Shown here one piece after another: positions 16,487-25,472 of a stretch of DNA of 64,000 bases (position 1 is its first letter; each line of letters starts with the position of its first letter). The translations under genes were made by a program, and so were the position numbers. The notes below the pieces were generated by a model, which did not search any database, was not told the origin of the DNA, and was given only the letters and a program-made list of their open reading frames with translations. The stretch lies in the NCBI GenBank assembly GCA_902801425.1, contig CADCIQ010000008.1:1-64000 (forward strand), in the 5' to 3' direction. This DNA is from an uncultured Bacteroidales bacterium. GTDB taxonomy: Bacteria > Bacteroidota > Bacteroidia > Bacteroidales > Bacteroidaceae.

Positions 16487-17914
16487 TCAATTTCCAATTC
16501 CCTTCAAAAAGTCTTCCACGGCTTTTGCCCGTTTCGCATAGCCCTCTGACATCTCGCTCTCACCCAGTTCCTTCATCTCCGCAGCCTGGTTGGAGAAAGT
16601 TTCCTGGGCTTTCTTAAGGGCTGATATAGCCTTTTGCATGTGTGAGTCGATGTCAATCTTTACCTTATACGTTTTGTCTTTGCTTACAGCGTCGGCCACC
16701 TCCTGATAGGCTGTCACGGCTGTCATCAGCGACTGTTCATAGTTTTCCCGTTCGCTGTCCATGCCGTCCTCCATATCCTCGTCGGCCTTACTGATTTTAG
16801 CATTGATGTCTGCCATGAACTGCGTCTTTTGCTTCTCAAACAGAGCCTGTTCAGCCTGAGCTTTGGTAGCCTCCTGTTTGCCTTTAACCACTACACCGAC
16901 AACGGCCAATATGACAACCAATGCCGCAGCAATGCCGGCAAGCATCATCTTCTTCTGCTTGGTCAGTCCGCCCTTCATAGCCTTGGGATTCTCTATTGCC
17001 ACACGCATCTCAGAAGATGTCTGGAACCGCAGTTCCTGCTTCTTCTCACACGCCCTGGCAATGATAGCCCGCAAGTCCTTGTTCTTGATGACGTCCAGCG
17101 GCAATTTGGCCTTCAACTGTTTCTCAAGAATCTCATGACGTGCACCCTCAAAAGGAGTATGTCCAATGATACACTGATAGAGCAGAATACCCATCGCATA
17201 GATATCCGTAGTCTGGTTCTGATGTTGGATGTCGCCCAATGCCAATTCAGGAGCAGCATATTCCGGCTTCCCCATAAACTTGCCAGCCACCGTCAGTGCC
17301 TTGTCACTGGTGGTCAGCGTATTCATCTGCTTGGCAATACCGAAATCAATGAGCTTGATATGTCCGTCCGTTGTCACCATGATGTTCGAAGGGTCAATAT
17401 CACGGTGGATATAGCCCGCATCATGCAGCGCCATCAGTCCAGACAGCACGTTGACGACAATAATCTTGGCAAAGTGTTCCGGGTCGTTCTTGAAATCCTG
17501 CTGCAACTTCACGGCATAAGCCACATCCTCGCCATCACGATCCTGCGTCTTACCCTCGAAGATGTCTGACAAAGACACACCTGTCAGCAGTTCACTGACC
17601 ACGTGGAAATGTTTCTTTACTTCACCTAAAGCTGTAGTCTCATCAATTTCGATGAATCCCAGCATCTCCACCAGGTTGTCGTTACGCAATTGGATGGAGG
17701 CTTCTCGGCGGGCACGTTCGATAGCTTGCGGGGGCAGGTCATCATACATGAATTTGATAGCTACAGGACGCGTTACTCCTGTGCGTTCATTGACACAAAT
17801 GCCTTTGAACACCTGGCCCATTCCACCTACGCCAATGGGCTCGTCCTCAGAGTCCAACTGGAAATAAATGCCTTTCTTCTTTTCGGCTTCTCCTTGTAAT
17901 CTAATAACTGACAT
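16487..17914 (-). CDS. Transmembrane Ser/Thr protein kinase with helical outer domain
   Basis: A 475-residue Hanks-type kinase. The kinase domain (about 15-305) has G-loop GVGGMGQVFKG, Lys54, HRDIDPSN (His170-Asp172) with the same unusual Asp, DFG 190-192 and APE 221-223. It is very similar to the kinase at 13885 along this whole domain, indicating recent duplication. A transmembrane helix lies at about 323-344. The outer part (about 345-475) is instead a charged helical domain, probably a coiled coil (KQEATKAQAEQALFEKQK, ADEDMEDGMDSERENYEQS). It lies 6 bases after a PP2C gene, so kinase and phosphatase are made together. Confidence 0.95.
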   Translation of the reverse strand: MSVIRLQGEAEKKKGIYFQLDSEDEPIGVGGMGQVFKGICVNERTGVTRPVAIKFMYDDLPPQAIERARREASIQLRNDNLVEMLGFIEIDETTALGEVKKHFHVVSELLTGVSLSDIFEGKTQDRDGEDVAYAVKLQQDFKNDPEHFAKIIVVNVLSGLMALHDAGYIHRDIDPSNIMVTTDGHIKLIDFGIAKQMNTLTTSDKALTVAGKFMGKPEYAAPELALGDIQHQNQTTDIYAMGILLYQCIIGHTPFEGARHEILEKQLKAKLPLDVIKNKDLRAIIARACEKKQELRFQTSSEMRVAIENPKAMKGGLTKQKKMMLAGIAAALVVILAVVGVVVKGKQEATKAQAEQALFEKQKTQFMADINAKISKADEDMEDGMDSERENYEQSLMTAVTAYQEVADAVSKDKTYKVKIDIDSHMQKAISALKKAQETFSNQAAEMKELGESEMSEGYAKRAKAVEDFLKGIGN

Positions 17915-17920
17915 CGCTTA

Positions 17921-19387
17921 TTATAATTGTTTTTTAATTTCTTGTATTTTCTTTGACAGTTGCTGTATCTTGTCCTTTGCTGGTCCGGTCGAGATGTACT
18001 CGTTTTTGTTTTTCGGATTGACAGCGACTTTATCCGTAAGGGGATCCGTACTCTTTAACTCTCGATTAATGGCAGCGATTCTTGAGTTGAATTTTCCACC
18101 GGTCTTCTTGTCAAGCATCAACAGCTGCTCCACAATTTTTGTCCGATATTCAGCTTTTTTCTTCGCTGCTTCAGGCCAAGTGCTACCCTTTGCTTTTTCC
18201 ATTTCTGCAAGCAGGTTGATTGCCCGCTGCGCAAGTTCCTGTGCCGTGGCCCCCGATTTTGCTGCCTGGGGCTTACTTTGCGTATTATCACTAGCCTTCT
18301 GCTGAAGTTCAGTGAGCTTCTTCTCCAGTGAGTCAATCTTGGAGATTAATGTCGCCTGCGATTCTTCCAATAATTCCTTTTCGTAACGCAAGACCTCCAC
18401 CTTGGTAATCAATTCCTTGGTATCTCCATCCTTGACATTTTGGTATAATGCCATATTGGATTCCAGCTCCTGATTCTTCTTTTCCAACTCGGCCATCTTC
18501 GGCAAAGCACTCAGCTTGGCGGAACATACAATGTTAAACACAATGCTAACCACCAGTAAAGCCGTAAGTACAGCGAGCGCAATTTTCAGTATTTTACTCA
18601 TCTTATCCTTCAGTATTGAATCCGTATTCATTTCGATGGCAGCCAAAGTGTGGTTGTCGTGATGACCGCCAGTGGAGAAACCTATCTGGTCTATCTCTGC
18701 AGACAAATTGTCCACCAAGTCAGAAAGCGTTTGTTGGGATGTCAGGCGCTGCACCAACTGCTCATGCGGCATGACGCCCCAGACACCATCAGTACACACG
18801 AAGAAACGGTCACCTTTCTGATACGGCACTTCTGTTATCTCGGCCGTATGGTTACTGGTATTCCCCAATCCGCGCATGATGACATTCGACTGTGGCGACG
18901 TACGGGCCTGTTCTTCTGTCAAAGCGTTGTTTCGTACCAACTCTCCTACCAACGAGTGGTCGTCAGTCCGATGTGCAACACGTCCATGGCTAATCCGATA
19001 GCAGCGACTATCGCCAAGATGCGCAATGACGGCAGACTGCTGATTGATCAACACTGCGACCAACGTAGATCCCATCCCCTTAAGTTGGGGACTTTCATCC
19101 ATCTTCTGATAAAGCGCATCGTTAGCCTTGCTGACAGCCATCTTCATGGCCTCAATACGTGACGTATGAGCATTACATCCTTGTAAAACTGCCATCAACG
19201 TATTTTTCGCAATATATGAAGCTGTCTTGCCACCAGGACCACCTCCCATACCGTCACACACCACCAAGAGGAATCCAAGGGGTGTGTCCATGCATCCCCA
19301 GTCATCCTGATTTTCAGGACGACCTCCCTGCATGGAGTTTCCTACTCCTTGTAGTGGGATGATATGGGATGTGAACGCTGTTACCAT
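17921..19387 (-). CDS. PP2C-type Ser/Thr phosphatase with transmembrane helix and coiled coil
   Basis: Removes phosphate from Ser/Thr residues using a two-metal centre. The PP2C domain (about 10-252) shows GGRPENQDDWG, VCDGMGGG (metal ligand Asp45), HLGDSRCYR, VCTDGVWG (Asp200) and the closing GGHHDNHT motif (Asp234). A transmembrane helix at about 267-289 is followed by a long charged coiled coil (about 295-360) and a further helical tail, all expected outside the inner membrane. This layout matches an antagonist of the kinases encoded on both sides. Length 488, against about 240 for soluble bacterial PP2Cs, because of the added outer part. Confidence 0.95.
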   Translation of the reverse strand: MVTAFTSHIIPLQGVGNSMQGGRPENQDDWGCMDTPLGFLLVVCDGMGGGPGGKTASYIAKNTLMAVLQGCNAHTSRIEAMKMAVSKANDALYQKMDESPQLKGMGSTLVAVLINQQSAVIAHLGDSRCYRISHGRVAHRTDDHSLVGELVRNNALTEEQARTSPQSNVIMRGLGNTSNHTAEITEVPYQKGDRFFVCTDGVWGVMPHEQLVQRLTSQQTLSDLVDNLSAEIDQIGFSTGGHHDNHTLAAIEMNTDSILKDKMSKILKIALAVLTALLVVSIVFNIVCSAKLSALPKMAELEKKNQELESNMALYQNVKDGDTKELITKVEVLRYEKELLEESQATLISKIDSLEKKLTELQQKASDNTQSKPQAAKSGATAQELAQRAINLLAEMEKAKGSTWPEAAKKKAEYRTKIVEQLLMLDKKTGGKFNSRIAAINRELKSTDPLTDKVAVNPKNKNEYISTGPAKDKIQQLSKKIQEIKKQL

Positions 19388-19403
19388 AGATAATCCTGCT
19401 GTT

Positions 19404-20054
19404 TTATGACAGTGCGGCTATTAATATAAACACCCAGATTAAGGAGAAAAAGACAGCGAGGCATATCACGATGATAGCTGCTATGTCCCAGTTGGATTGT
19501 GTCTTGACAAAATCCTCTGCACTGTCCCATCTCTTATTCTCCCAGGCCCAGCGAGTACCGTAAATTCCGAAGATAATGTTCGGAATAAGGGGTATCCAGC
19601 TTCCTAAGAAAATGGCTACGAGAAATGCCCACCAGCAACCATTGAAGAATCCCCAGATGCCATAGAGTCCGAAAGCTCCCCAACTCCACTTATGAAGGTC
19701 AACCTGTGGCTCGGCAGCAGCCCTCAGTGCCTGACTCACTGGTGAGTCTGGCACTGATTGATAGGCATTGTTCACTGGCATGGGTTGTCTTTGCACGAAG
19801 AAGGAGTTAATTTGGTTCCAATTGAGCTGATAACGACCCGCAATCATGATGATGTCCCCCTGACGTATAGGCACGGCACGACGTCTCACCATGATGTTGT
19901 TCACCATGGTTCCATTACTACTATTGTCACGATACATCATCTGATTACCGTCATAGTAGATAGAACCATGATTATTGCTGGCATAGATACATCTGTCATC
20001 CAAATAGATGTCACTGGTTTTAGATCTACCTATTGTTATCTCTCGTATGTTCAT
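19404..20054 (-). CDS. FHA-domain membrane protein
   Basis: A 216-residue protein. Residues 1-80 form a forkhead-associated domain that binds phosphothreonine peptides: the GR at the first loop (ITIGRSKTSDIYLD), SNNHGSI, and NSSNGTMVNN. The C-terminal half has four hydrophobic stretches (GAFGLYGIWGFFNGCWWAFL, WIPLIPNIIFGIYG, AAIIVICLAVFFSLIWVF), resembling small DUF2628/DUF4190-like membrane modules. It would place a phosphothreonine reader at the inner membrane next to the kinases. It follows the gene at 20067 by 12 bases. Confidence 0.88.
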   Translation of the reverse strand: MNIREITIGRSKTSDIYLDDRCIYASNNHGSIYYDGNQMMYRDNSSNGTMVNNIMVRRRAVPIRQGDIIMIAGRYQLNWNQINSFFVQRQPMPVNNAYQSVPDSPVSQALRAAAEPQVDLHKWSWGAFGLYGIWGFFNGCWWAFLVAIFLGSWIPLIPNIIFGIYGTRWAWENKRWDSAEDFVKTQSNWDIAAIIVICLAVFFSLIWVFILIAALS

Positions 20055-20066
20055 AACCCTTATACC

Positions 20067-21314
20067 TTATTTAATAGTAAATGGAATGGCTTTCTTGCTC
20101 TTCGCATCATACAGCGCAAAGACTCCCTGGCCGCCTACAATATACTCCGCCTTCGTGGTATGATTCACGCTGGTTTCCAGACTGGCTGGGCGAACCGTTG
20201 CATTAACCAAGTCACGATAGCTGAAGTAGTAATACGATTCCTTACCTTTCTTGTCGGTATATTTGGAAACTTTTACCAACTGATAAGCCTCAAGATTACT
20301 ACCATTGGCACTCCGATATTCCACAGTCACCTTGGTATTGTTATTGGCTTCCCTGTCAATAACCACCTTGTTGCTCAGACTGTCAAACACGATATTGTCA
20401 CCCTGCTCCTTGATATTGACTAAGGCAACCTCCTGACGATTGATGACGACATCGCCTTCTTTCAACAGAATGTCATACTTGGGATCATACTTGGGATTCT
20501 CTTCTTTACGTGTCTCGGCAATATCCGACAACTTAATGCTCTGGATGGCCCCTGACTGCTGCTGCACAAGGAAGTAGTTCTCCGAATCCTTGTCGCTGGT
20601 GTAGTTCTGCTCAATGATGATGCCCTTGGTCTCAGCACCGCTCTTCGTCTTGACAATATCAAGGAGCGGACTTTGAGCAAAGATGTCCTGATTGGGATTG
20701 ATAGGACGGAAGGTGTACTTCACCACATCATTGATTTTGAACGACTGACGCACGCGATTGTTCAAATAGAGTGTCAGCACGGAGTCGTTCTCTTCGGCAT
20801 ATTGTCCTTCAAACTCCATGCCCGACTTCAACTGGTAGATACGGTTAATGCCTGACAGGGCAGTCTTTGAACGAGGCTCTCCCTTAATGGACACCACATC
20901 CTTCCATGCTATCCGATAAGTATTGGGAGCCATCTCCAGATATTTCACCACCTCGCCACGTTCCAAGATCTTTACACGAGACACAGACTTGTTCTTTGAA
21001 GAGACATCGGCAAGCATGAGCGTACGGCTGTCGCCCACACCCTCGAACTCATCGTTCTTTTCTGCCCAGTCAATCCATGCCTTGCCAAGATCTTTTATGT
21101 TATAGTTTTTCTCATTGCTGATGGTGGCATCCTTACTTTTCAGACATATCTCAGCTATGTCAGTATGGAAAGTCAGATTGCCATTACCTTCCTGTTTCTG
21201 GATATAGCCACTCAGCACTGAACCATTCTTCAGATAGATTTTCTGTACGATAACTGCCTCAGCACTGCCTGCAAAGCCCAGTGCAAATGCTATAATGGAT
21301 AATATCTTTTTCAT
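20067..21314 (-). CDS. Secreted protein with repeated beta-barrel-like motifs, function unknown
   Basis: A 415-residue protein with a signal peptide ending near GSAEA. It contains at least three copies of a pattern in which a strand and a small loop precede a glycine and a second strand: IYLKNGSVLSGYI (about 25-37), YQLKSGMEFEGQY and VKTKSGAETKGII. These look like small SH3/Sm-like barrel repeats. The remainder is beta-rich and charged. No enzyme motif is seen. It sits between the FHA-protease and the FHA-membrane protein, so it is probably the periplasmic part of the signalling system (inference). Confidence 0.8.
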   Translation of the reverse strand: MKKILSIIAFALGFAGSAEAVIVQKIYLKNGSVLSGYIQKQEGNGNLTFHTDIAEICLKSKDATISNEKNYNIKDLGKAWIDWAEKNDEFEGVGDSRTLMLADVSSKNKSVSRVKILERGEVVKYLEMAPNTYRIAWKDVVSIKGEPRSKTALSGINRIYQLKSGMEFEGQYAEENDSVLTLYLNNRVRQSFKINDVVKYTFRPINPNQDIFAQSPLLDIVKTKSGAETKGIIIEQNYTSDKDSENYFLVQQQSGAIQSIKLSDIAETRKEENPKYDPKYDILLKEGDVVINRQEVALVNIKEQGDNIVFDSLSNKVVIDREANNNTKVTVEYRSANGSNLEAYQLVKVSKYTDKKGKESYYYFSYRDLVNATVRPASLETSVNHTTKAEYIVGGQGVFALYDAKSKKAIPFTIK

Positions 21315-21328
21315 AGCTTACTATTTTA

Positions 21329-22879
21329 TTATTTTATATGAGGCGAATCCAACAGCTCTTTAATATATTTGGCTTTTATACCATAATTAAATCCTTGAGT
21401 GCTAGTTACGCCAGAATTCAAGATTCCTACCAACATTCCTTTGTCATTGAAAATAGGAGAACCGCTGGCACCGCCGAAAGATGCTGCGTCAAAGCCAAAC
21501 TGGAATTCATTAAGTATCTGCGTGATACTTCCTCCTCTCGCAAGCAACTGGATGCCATTTTCAGACTGCTGATCCTGTAGCGATGTCAACAATGGGAAAC
21601 CAAGGGTGTAGATATGCTCACCAACCTTAAGAGCTTCATCACTGACATCAATACTGTCCTTAACGTTGACAACAGTACATTCGCTGGTTGGTAAGCGTTT
21701 GCTGATGGTTTGGACAAGTGCAACATCCTTGTTGATGTCTTCACCTGCAGAGAGAACCCTGCATTTGTTGATGTTATCAGCGTCAAACACCTCACCATGG
21801 GGAATCAAAGCCACATAATCCAACACACCGGTGACCTTCACCTGAGACAAATAAGCATTGTATTGTGTTGTTCTTAATGCTGAATTCAAGAATGCAACAT
21901 GTCCAGTAAACCATCTCGCAAATGATTGTTGCAGGCGTTCGCCCTCACCATTGAAAAGCCAAGGTTTTACGACGTGGAGATTTGTTATCAGCTGGCCATC
22001 ATTGGAAATAAAAAAGCCAGTACCTCCATACATGCCTTTTTTGTCCAATGCATCAATTAATTGTTTTGAACTATATGAACTGACATCAACATAGTTGTTC
22101 TTTGTTGGCAACAACTTGGTCGGGATACGCGCACTTACGGGTAATAAAGCATTGAGAGCATCCAAGTCCAAATCTCCAATGCTCACTTCGTAATGATAGA
22201 TTCCAACGAGCATGACAACGGAGTGATTATATTTGGCATATAGTTCTGTATCTTCTTGCTTTCCACTCCTTCCTGACATAAACTTGTATATGCCAAATCC
22301 AATACCTACCAGTACGAGCACTGATGCAGCGGCCATCAGGATGGTCTTCCAAAGCTCACTGGGCCACTGGACGGGTGTAGCCTTCAAATTAACAGGAACG
22401 CCACCACAGACAACAGAACTGCTTTTTTTAATACGGTATGGATTGTGAGGCGCAATTTTCTGTCCGTCAACCGTAGTACCATTTTTACTATGGTCAATAA
22501 TATACACCTTGTTATCCTTACCAACCTTAATGGTAGCATGATAACGACTGACAGTACCACCGGAAATCTGAATGTCATTATTGAAATGTGATCCAATGCC
22601 GTAAATAGCCTTATAGGCAGAGTTATCCTCTGGCATAGGTATCTGACTCCACTGTAGTTCGACATCAGCAAAACGGATGGCATCACCTCGGCGAACATTG
22701 ACAGGCTTACCGGGTTTAATGGCCTGGTTCTGAATGAATGTACCATTCTGACTGCCTTTATCCTCTAACAGGATGTCACCACTGTTCATCAAGGTTATTT
22801 CCGCATGGAGGGAACTAACTTTCTCACTATACAAAACGATGTCACATGTAGCATCGCGGCCAATCTTTAAAAGTCTCAT
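21329..22879 (-). CDS. Tandem FHA domains fused through a membrane helix to a trypsin-like serine protease
   Basis: A 516-residue protein. FHA-1 (about 1-75) has IGRDATCDI, SSLHAEI and SQNGTFIQN. FHA-2 (about 88-165) has GSHFNNDIQI, SRYHATI and SKNGTTVDG. A transmembrane helix lies at about 178-200. A chymotrypsin-fold protease (about 210-516) has His302 in TNLHVV, Asp385 in KDVALVQ and Ser472 in GGASGSPIF, as in DegP/HtrA proteins, but no PDZ domain follows. Topology would place two phosphothreonine readers in the cytoplasm and the protease in the periplasm. That suggests kinase activity inside the cell could control proteolysis in the envelope. It is encoded between another FHA protein and a secreted partner. 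Confidence 0.93.
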   Translation of the reverse strand: MRLLKIGRDATCDIVLYSEKVSSLHAEITLMNSGDILLEDKGSQNGTFIQNQAIKPGKPVNVRRGDAIRFADVELQWSQIPMPEDNSAYKAIYGIGSHFNNDIQISGGTVSRYHATIKVGKDNKVYIIDHSKNGTTVDGQKIAPHNPYRIKKSSSVVCGGVPVNLKATPVQWPSELWKTILMAAASVLVLVGIGFGIYKFMSGRSGKQEDTELYAKYNHSVVMLVGIYHYEVSIGDLDLDALNALLPVSARIPTKLLPTKNNYVDVSSYSSKQLIDALDKKGMYGGTGFFISNDGQLITNLHVVKPWLFNGEGERLQQSFARWFTGHVAFLNSALRTTQYNAYLSQVKVTGVLDYVALIPHGEVFDADNINKCRVLSAGEDINKDVALVQTISKRLPTSECTVVNVKDSIDVSDEALKVGEHIYTLGFPLLTSLQDQQSENGIQLLARGGSITQILNEFQFGFDAASFGGASGSPIFNDKGMLVGILNSGVTSTQGFNYGIKAKYIKELLDSPHIK

Positions 22880-22910
22880 AGTCTATATCGTTTTAGTTAT
22901 TATTATTTTT

Positions 22911-23513
22911 TTATCCACGCACACGAGTTGTCTTTGGCTCTTCTTTCTTGGGCTCTGGCTTCTTCGGCTCGGGTTTCTTGGGCTCCGGCTTCTTCGGTGA
23001 GGGCTTGCTGACTTTCTTCTGCTTTACCTTATTCAAAGAGTCTTGCACGTGCTTCGTCATAGAGTCTTGCTTTTGCTTTTCAATCTCCTCTATCTTCTCC
23101 TTTTCTTTCTTCAGCGCAGTAGAATCCACTGCCACAGGAGCAGGCTGGTCGCCACCTGTTGTTTCTTTGTTGGATAAAGCGCTGAAGCCCCAAATGCCTC
23201 CAATAATCAGGAGGAGTGCAACAACACCGATAACAACCCATTTGATGATGGTAGCACCGGTATTGGGAATCAAATTCCAGTCAAGTCTTGCCACATGAGC
23301 GAAGGACACATTGTCCTTGCGGGTTACGGGTACGGGTACGTTCTGGGCAATTCTGATACCATTGACGTATGTACCGTTGTGGCTCAAATCCACAATGGTC
23401 ATCTTTCCAGAAGGTGAAACATTGAGCGTAGCATGTCTGCGGCTGATAACATCACTATTGTCATTGATGATGATATCGCAGCCCATTTCTCTACCAATTG
23501 AGTAAACTTTCAT
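22911..23513 (-). CDS. FHA-domain membrane protein with Lys-Pro-Glu-Pro tail
   Basis: A 200-residue protein. The FHA domain (about 1-80) shows SIGREMGCDI, ISRRHATL and SHNGTYVNG, with all the conserved phosphothreonine-binding positions. A transmembrane helix lies at about 88-110. The outer part is a Lys/Glu-rich helix followed by repeated KKPEPKKPEP units and an Arg-rich end, like a cell-wall- or periplasm-spanning tether. The Pro-rich tail resembles the linker of the kinase at 13885. It probably ties phosphorylation in the cytoplasm to an envelope structure (inference). Confidence 0.9.
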   Translation of the reverse strand: MKVYSIGREMGCDIIINDNSDVISRRHATLNVSPSGKMTIVDLSHNGTYVNGIRIAQNVPVPVTRKDNVSFAHVARLDWNLIPNTGATIIKWVVIGVVALLLIIGGIWGFSALSNKETTGGDQPAPVAVDSTALKKEKEKIEEIEKQKQDSMTKHVQDSLNKVKQKKVSKPSPKKPEPKKPEPKKPEPKKEEPKTTRVRG

Positions 23514-23547
23514 ATCTTTATAGTTTTATTTATTGTTTTCGTTAATT

Positions 23548-24426
23548 TCATCCTTGAACTATGTAAAAAATCACACCTGCCAAACAAAGGAGAGCCAAGG
23601 CTAGTATAATTGTGATGGCACGTTTTGAGATTTTTGTTTTGAGCTTTGAATTATTTTTTGTTTCTACTATTGCTATAGTCATATTATCGTGGTTTCCACC
23701 ATTAGAACGCCCCAAGTTGTCAACGTAAGTGGCAATATCATCTACCAAAGCGCCAAGGGACATCTTCCTGTTTTTCAACATCTTGAGAAGTTCCTTCTCC
23801 GGCATGGCACCATGGATGCCGTCAGAGCATAAGACGAAACGGTCGCCTTTGATATACGGTCGTTCAACGATGTCAACTTCCAAGTCCGGCAGCATGCCCA
23901 AGGCACGCGTAATGACATTCGACTGAGCCGACAGGCGGGCCTGCTCTTCAGTGATAACCTTTTGCTTGACCAGTTCGAACACCATAGAATGATCGTAAGT
24001 GCGAAAAATCTTCTTTCCACCGCGAATCTGGTAAACACGACTGTCACCAACATGAGCTACGAATGCAGACTTCTCGGAAAGCAGCAACACGGTGGCCGTA
24101 GACCCCATTCCTTGCAAACTGGGATTCTCGTTTCCTGCCTCTATAACAGCCATATTGGCACGGCGAATGGCCTTGATGATGATGTTTGCCACCTCTTCAT
24201 CTTCATTAGCTTCGTCGACACCAGTTATGATTTCCTGAACGGCAATGCTTGAGGCTGTCTTTCCGCCAGGACCACCACCCATTCCGTCACAGACGGTAAG
24301 CAGGAATCCCAAAGAAGTTTCCTTATATCCGTAGGAGTCTTGGTTTTCTGGCCGTCCTCCTATTCTGGACTCGGCAAAGCCGACGAAAATGTCGGCATCA
24401 TTTTTATGTAGCGTCTTAAGTTCCAT
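23548..24426 (-). CDS. PP2C-type Ser/Thr phosphatase, tail-anchored
   Basis: A 292-residue protein. The PP2C domain (about 10-262) has GGRPENQDSYG, VCDGMGGGPGGK, HVGDSRVYQ, LCSDGIHG and the closing GGNHDNMT motif, so all expected metal ligands are present. A C-terminal hydrophobic helix (about 269-290) with a very short tail would anchor it to the inner membrane facing the cytoplasm. It resembles the PP2C at 17921 in the catalytic part but lacks its coiled coil. It is encoded 16 bases after a tail-anchored kinase, so these two form a matched kinase/phosphatase pair. Confidence 0.95.
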   Translation of the reverse strand: MELKTLHKNDADIFVGFAESRIGGRPENQDSYGYKETSLGFLLTVCDGMGGGPGGKTASSIAVQEIITGVDEANEDEEVANIIIKAIRRANMAVIEAGNENPSLQGMGSTATVLLLSEKSAFVAHVGDSRVYQIRGGKKIFRTYDHSMVFELVKQKVITEEQARLSAQSNVITRALGMLPDLEVDIVERPYIKGDRFVLCSDGIHGAMPEKELLKMLKNRKMSLGALVDDIATYVDNLGRSNGGNHDNMTIAIVETKNNSKLKTKISKRAITIILALALLCLAGVIFYIVQG

Positions 24427-24442
24427 AGGATAGTCGAAAGTC

Positions 24443-25432
24443 TTATATCAGTAATAGGACGATAACAAATATGACCGTAGCAATAGCTACTGTTCCAAGT
24501 ATTACCAACAGGACATGTTCCTGTATCCAGTCTGAAATACGTTCAGACAGCGGGGGATCCGGAAGTAAGGCATCCTGAATAGCATGTTTGAATTCCAACG
24601 CAGTCTGATAACGCCTGCTTTGTTCCTTCTCCGTCGCTTTCCAGATAACCTGCATCATTTTGTTAGGAATACGTTCGCTGGCAGGCAGCCGCTCCTTCAT
24701 CTGCCTCGTGAGTGTTTCTGCTTCCGACTGGCAGGACATGGGATTTGTTCCTGCCAGCAACTCATAGAAGGTGATGCCCAACTCGTAAATGTCGGTGGTA
24801 GCGTTTATCTGGACATTGGCGCCATTCTGTTCGCGTAGCATCTGCTCTGGGGCAGAATATTCGGGCGTGCCGATAAAACCATAAGATGAAAATTTGTTAC
24901 CACCATTCATACGAGCGATGCCCAAATCCATCAGGCGGACGTTGGAACCATTCTCAATCATGATGTTTGACGGCTTGATGTCGCGATGAACGACACCACG
25001 AGAATGGACATAGTCAAGTGCATCAAGTACCGAGCAAATCGCGCTGCATATCTTCTCCACACGCAAGGGAGAATTCTCGAAACTCTTTGCGTACTTGTCT
25101 ATGTCCTCACCCTGAACGAAATGGCTTAAGATGAAAATAGGACCTGACTCAGGTGCATATTCACAGTAACCCACCATTTCCACAAGATTGGGATGGCGGA
25201 ATGCCAAGGAGGCTTCTTGACGCGCACGCTCGCGAATCATTTTATTATTAGCATAAGCATCCTTTACCTTCTTGACGGCTATCATGGCGCCATTACTACA
25301 CCGATAGCCAAGATACACGTCACCCATGGCACCGCTGCCCAATGGTTTTTCCATAGGATTATAGCAGTACCACTCACCCATCACATACAGATAGATATAG
25401 GGGTCATTGGGACGTTGAACAACAGTCTGCAT
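24443..25432 (-). CDS. Ser/Thr protein kinase, tail-anchored
   Basis: A 329-residue Hanks-type kinase. Features are the G-loop LGSGAMGDVY (31-40), the VAIK-type lysine Lys54 (IAVKKV), HRDIKPSN at 149-156 with the usual catalytic-loop lysine, DLG in place of DFG (Asp169), and SAPEQ near 193-197. A final hydrophobic helix (about 307-329) ends the protein, leaving no outer domain. It differs clearly from the two kinases at 13885 and 16487 and is not part of that duplication. Position second in the operon, right after an FHA gene, suggests the FHA protein is an early substrate or adaptor. Confidence 0.95.
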   Translation of the reverse strand: MQTVVQRPNDPYIYLYVMGEWYCYNPMEKPLGSGAMGDVYLGYRCSNGAMIAVKKVKDAYANNKMIRERARQEASLAFRHPNLVEMVGYCEYAPESGPIFILSHFVQGEDIDKYAKSFENSPLRVEKICSAICSVLDALDYVHSRGVVHRDIKPSNIMIENGSNVRLMDLGIARMNGGNKFSSYGFIGTPEYSAPEQMLREQNGANVQINATTDIYELGITFYELLAGTNPMSCQSEAETLTRQMKERLPASERIPNKMMQVIWKATEKEQSRRYQTALEFKHAIQDALLPDPPLSERISDWIQEHVLLVILGTVAIATVIFVIVLLLI

Positions 25433-25472
25433 CCGAACCTACTTTACTTCTTTAATTCCGTTAGCTTTTTTA

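Noticed and set aside
16829..17569. A 246-codon plus-strand frame
   Set aside because: It is antisense to the kinase gene at 16487, whose catalytic motifs are all present.
22930..23000. Tandem GGCTTCTTCGG-type repeat
   Set aside because: It encodes the Lys-Pro-Glu-Pro tail of an FHA protein and is in frame.
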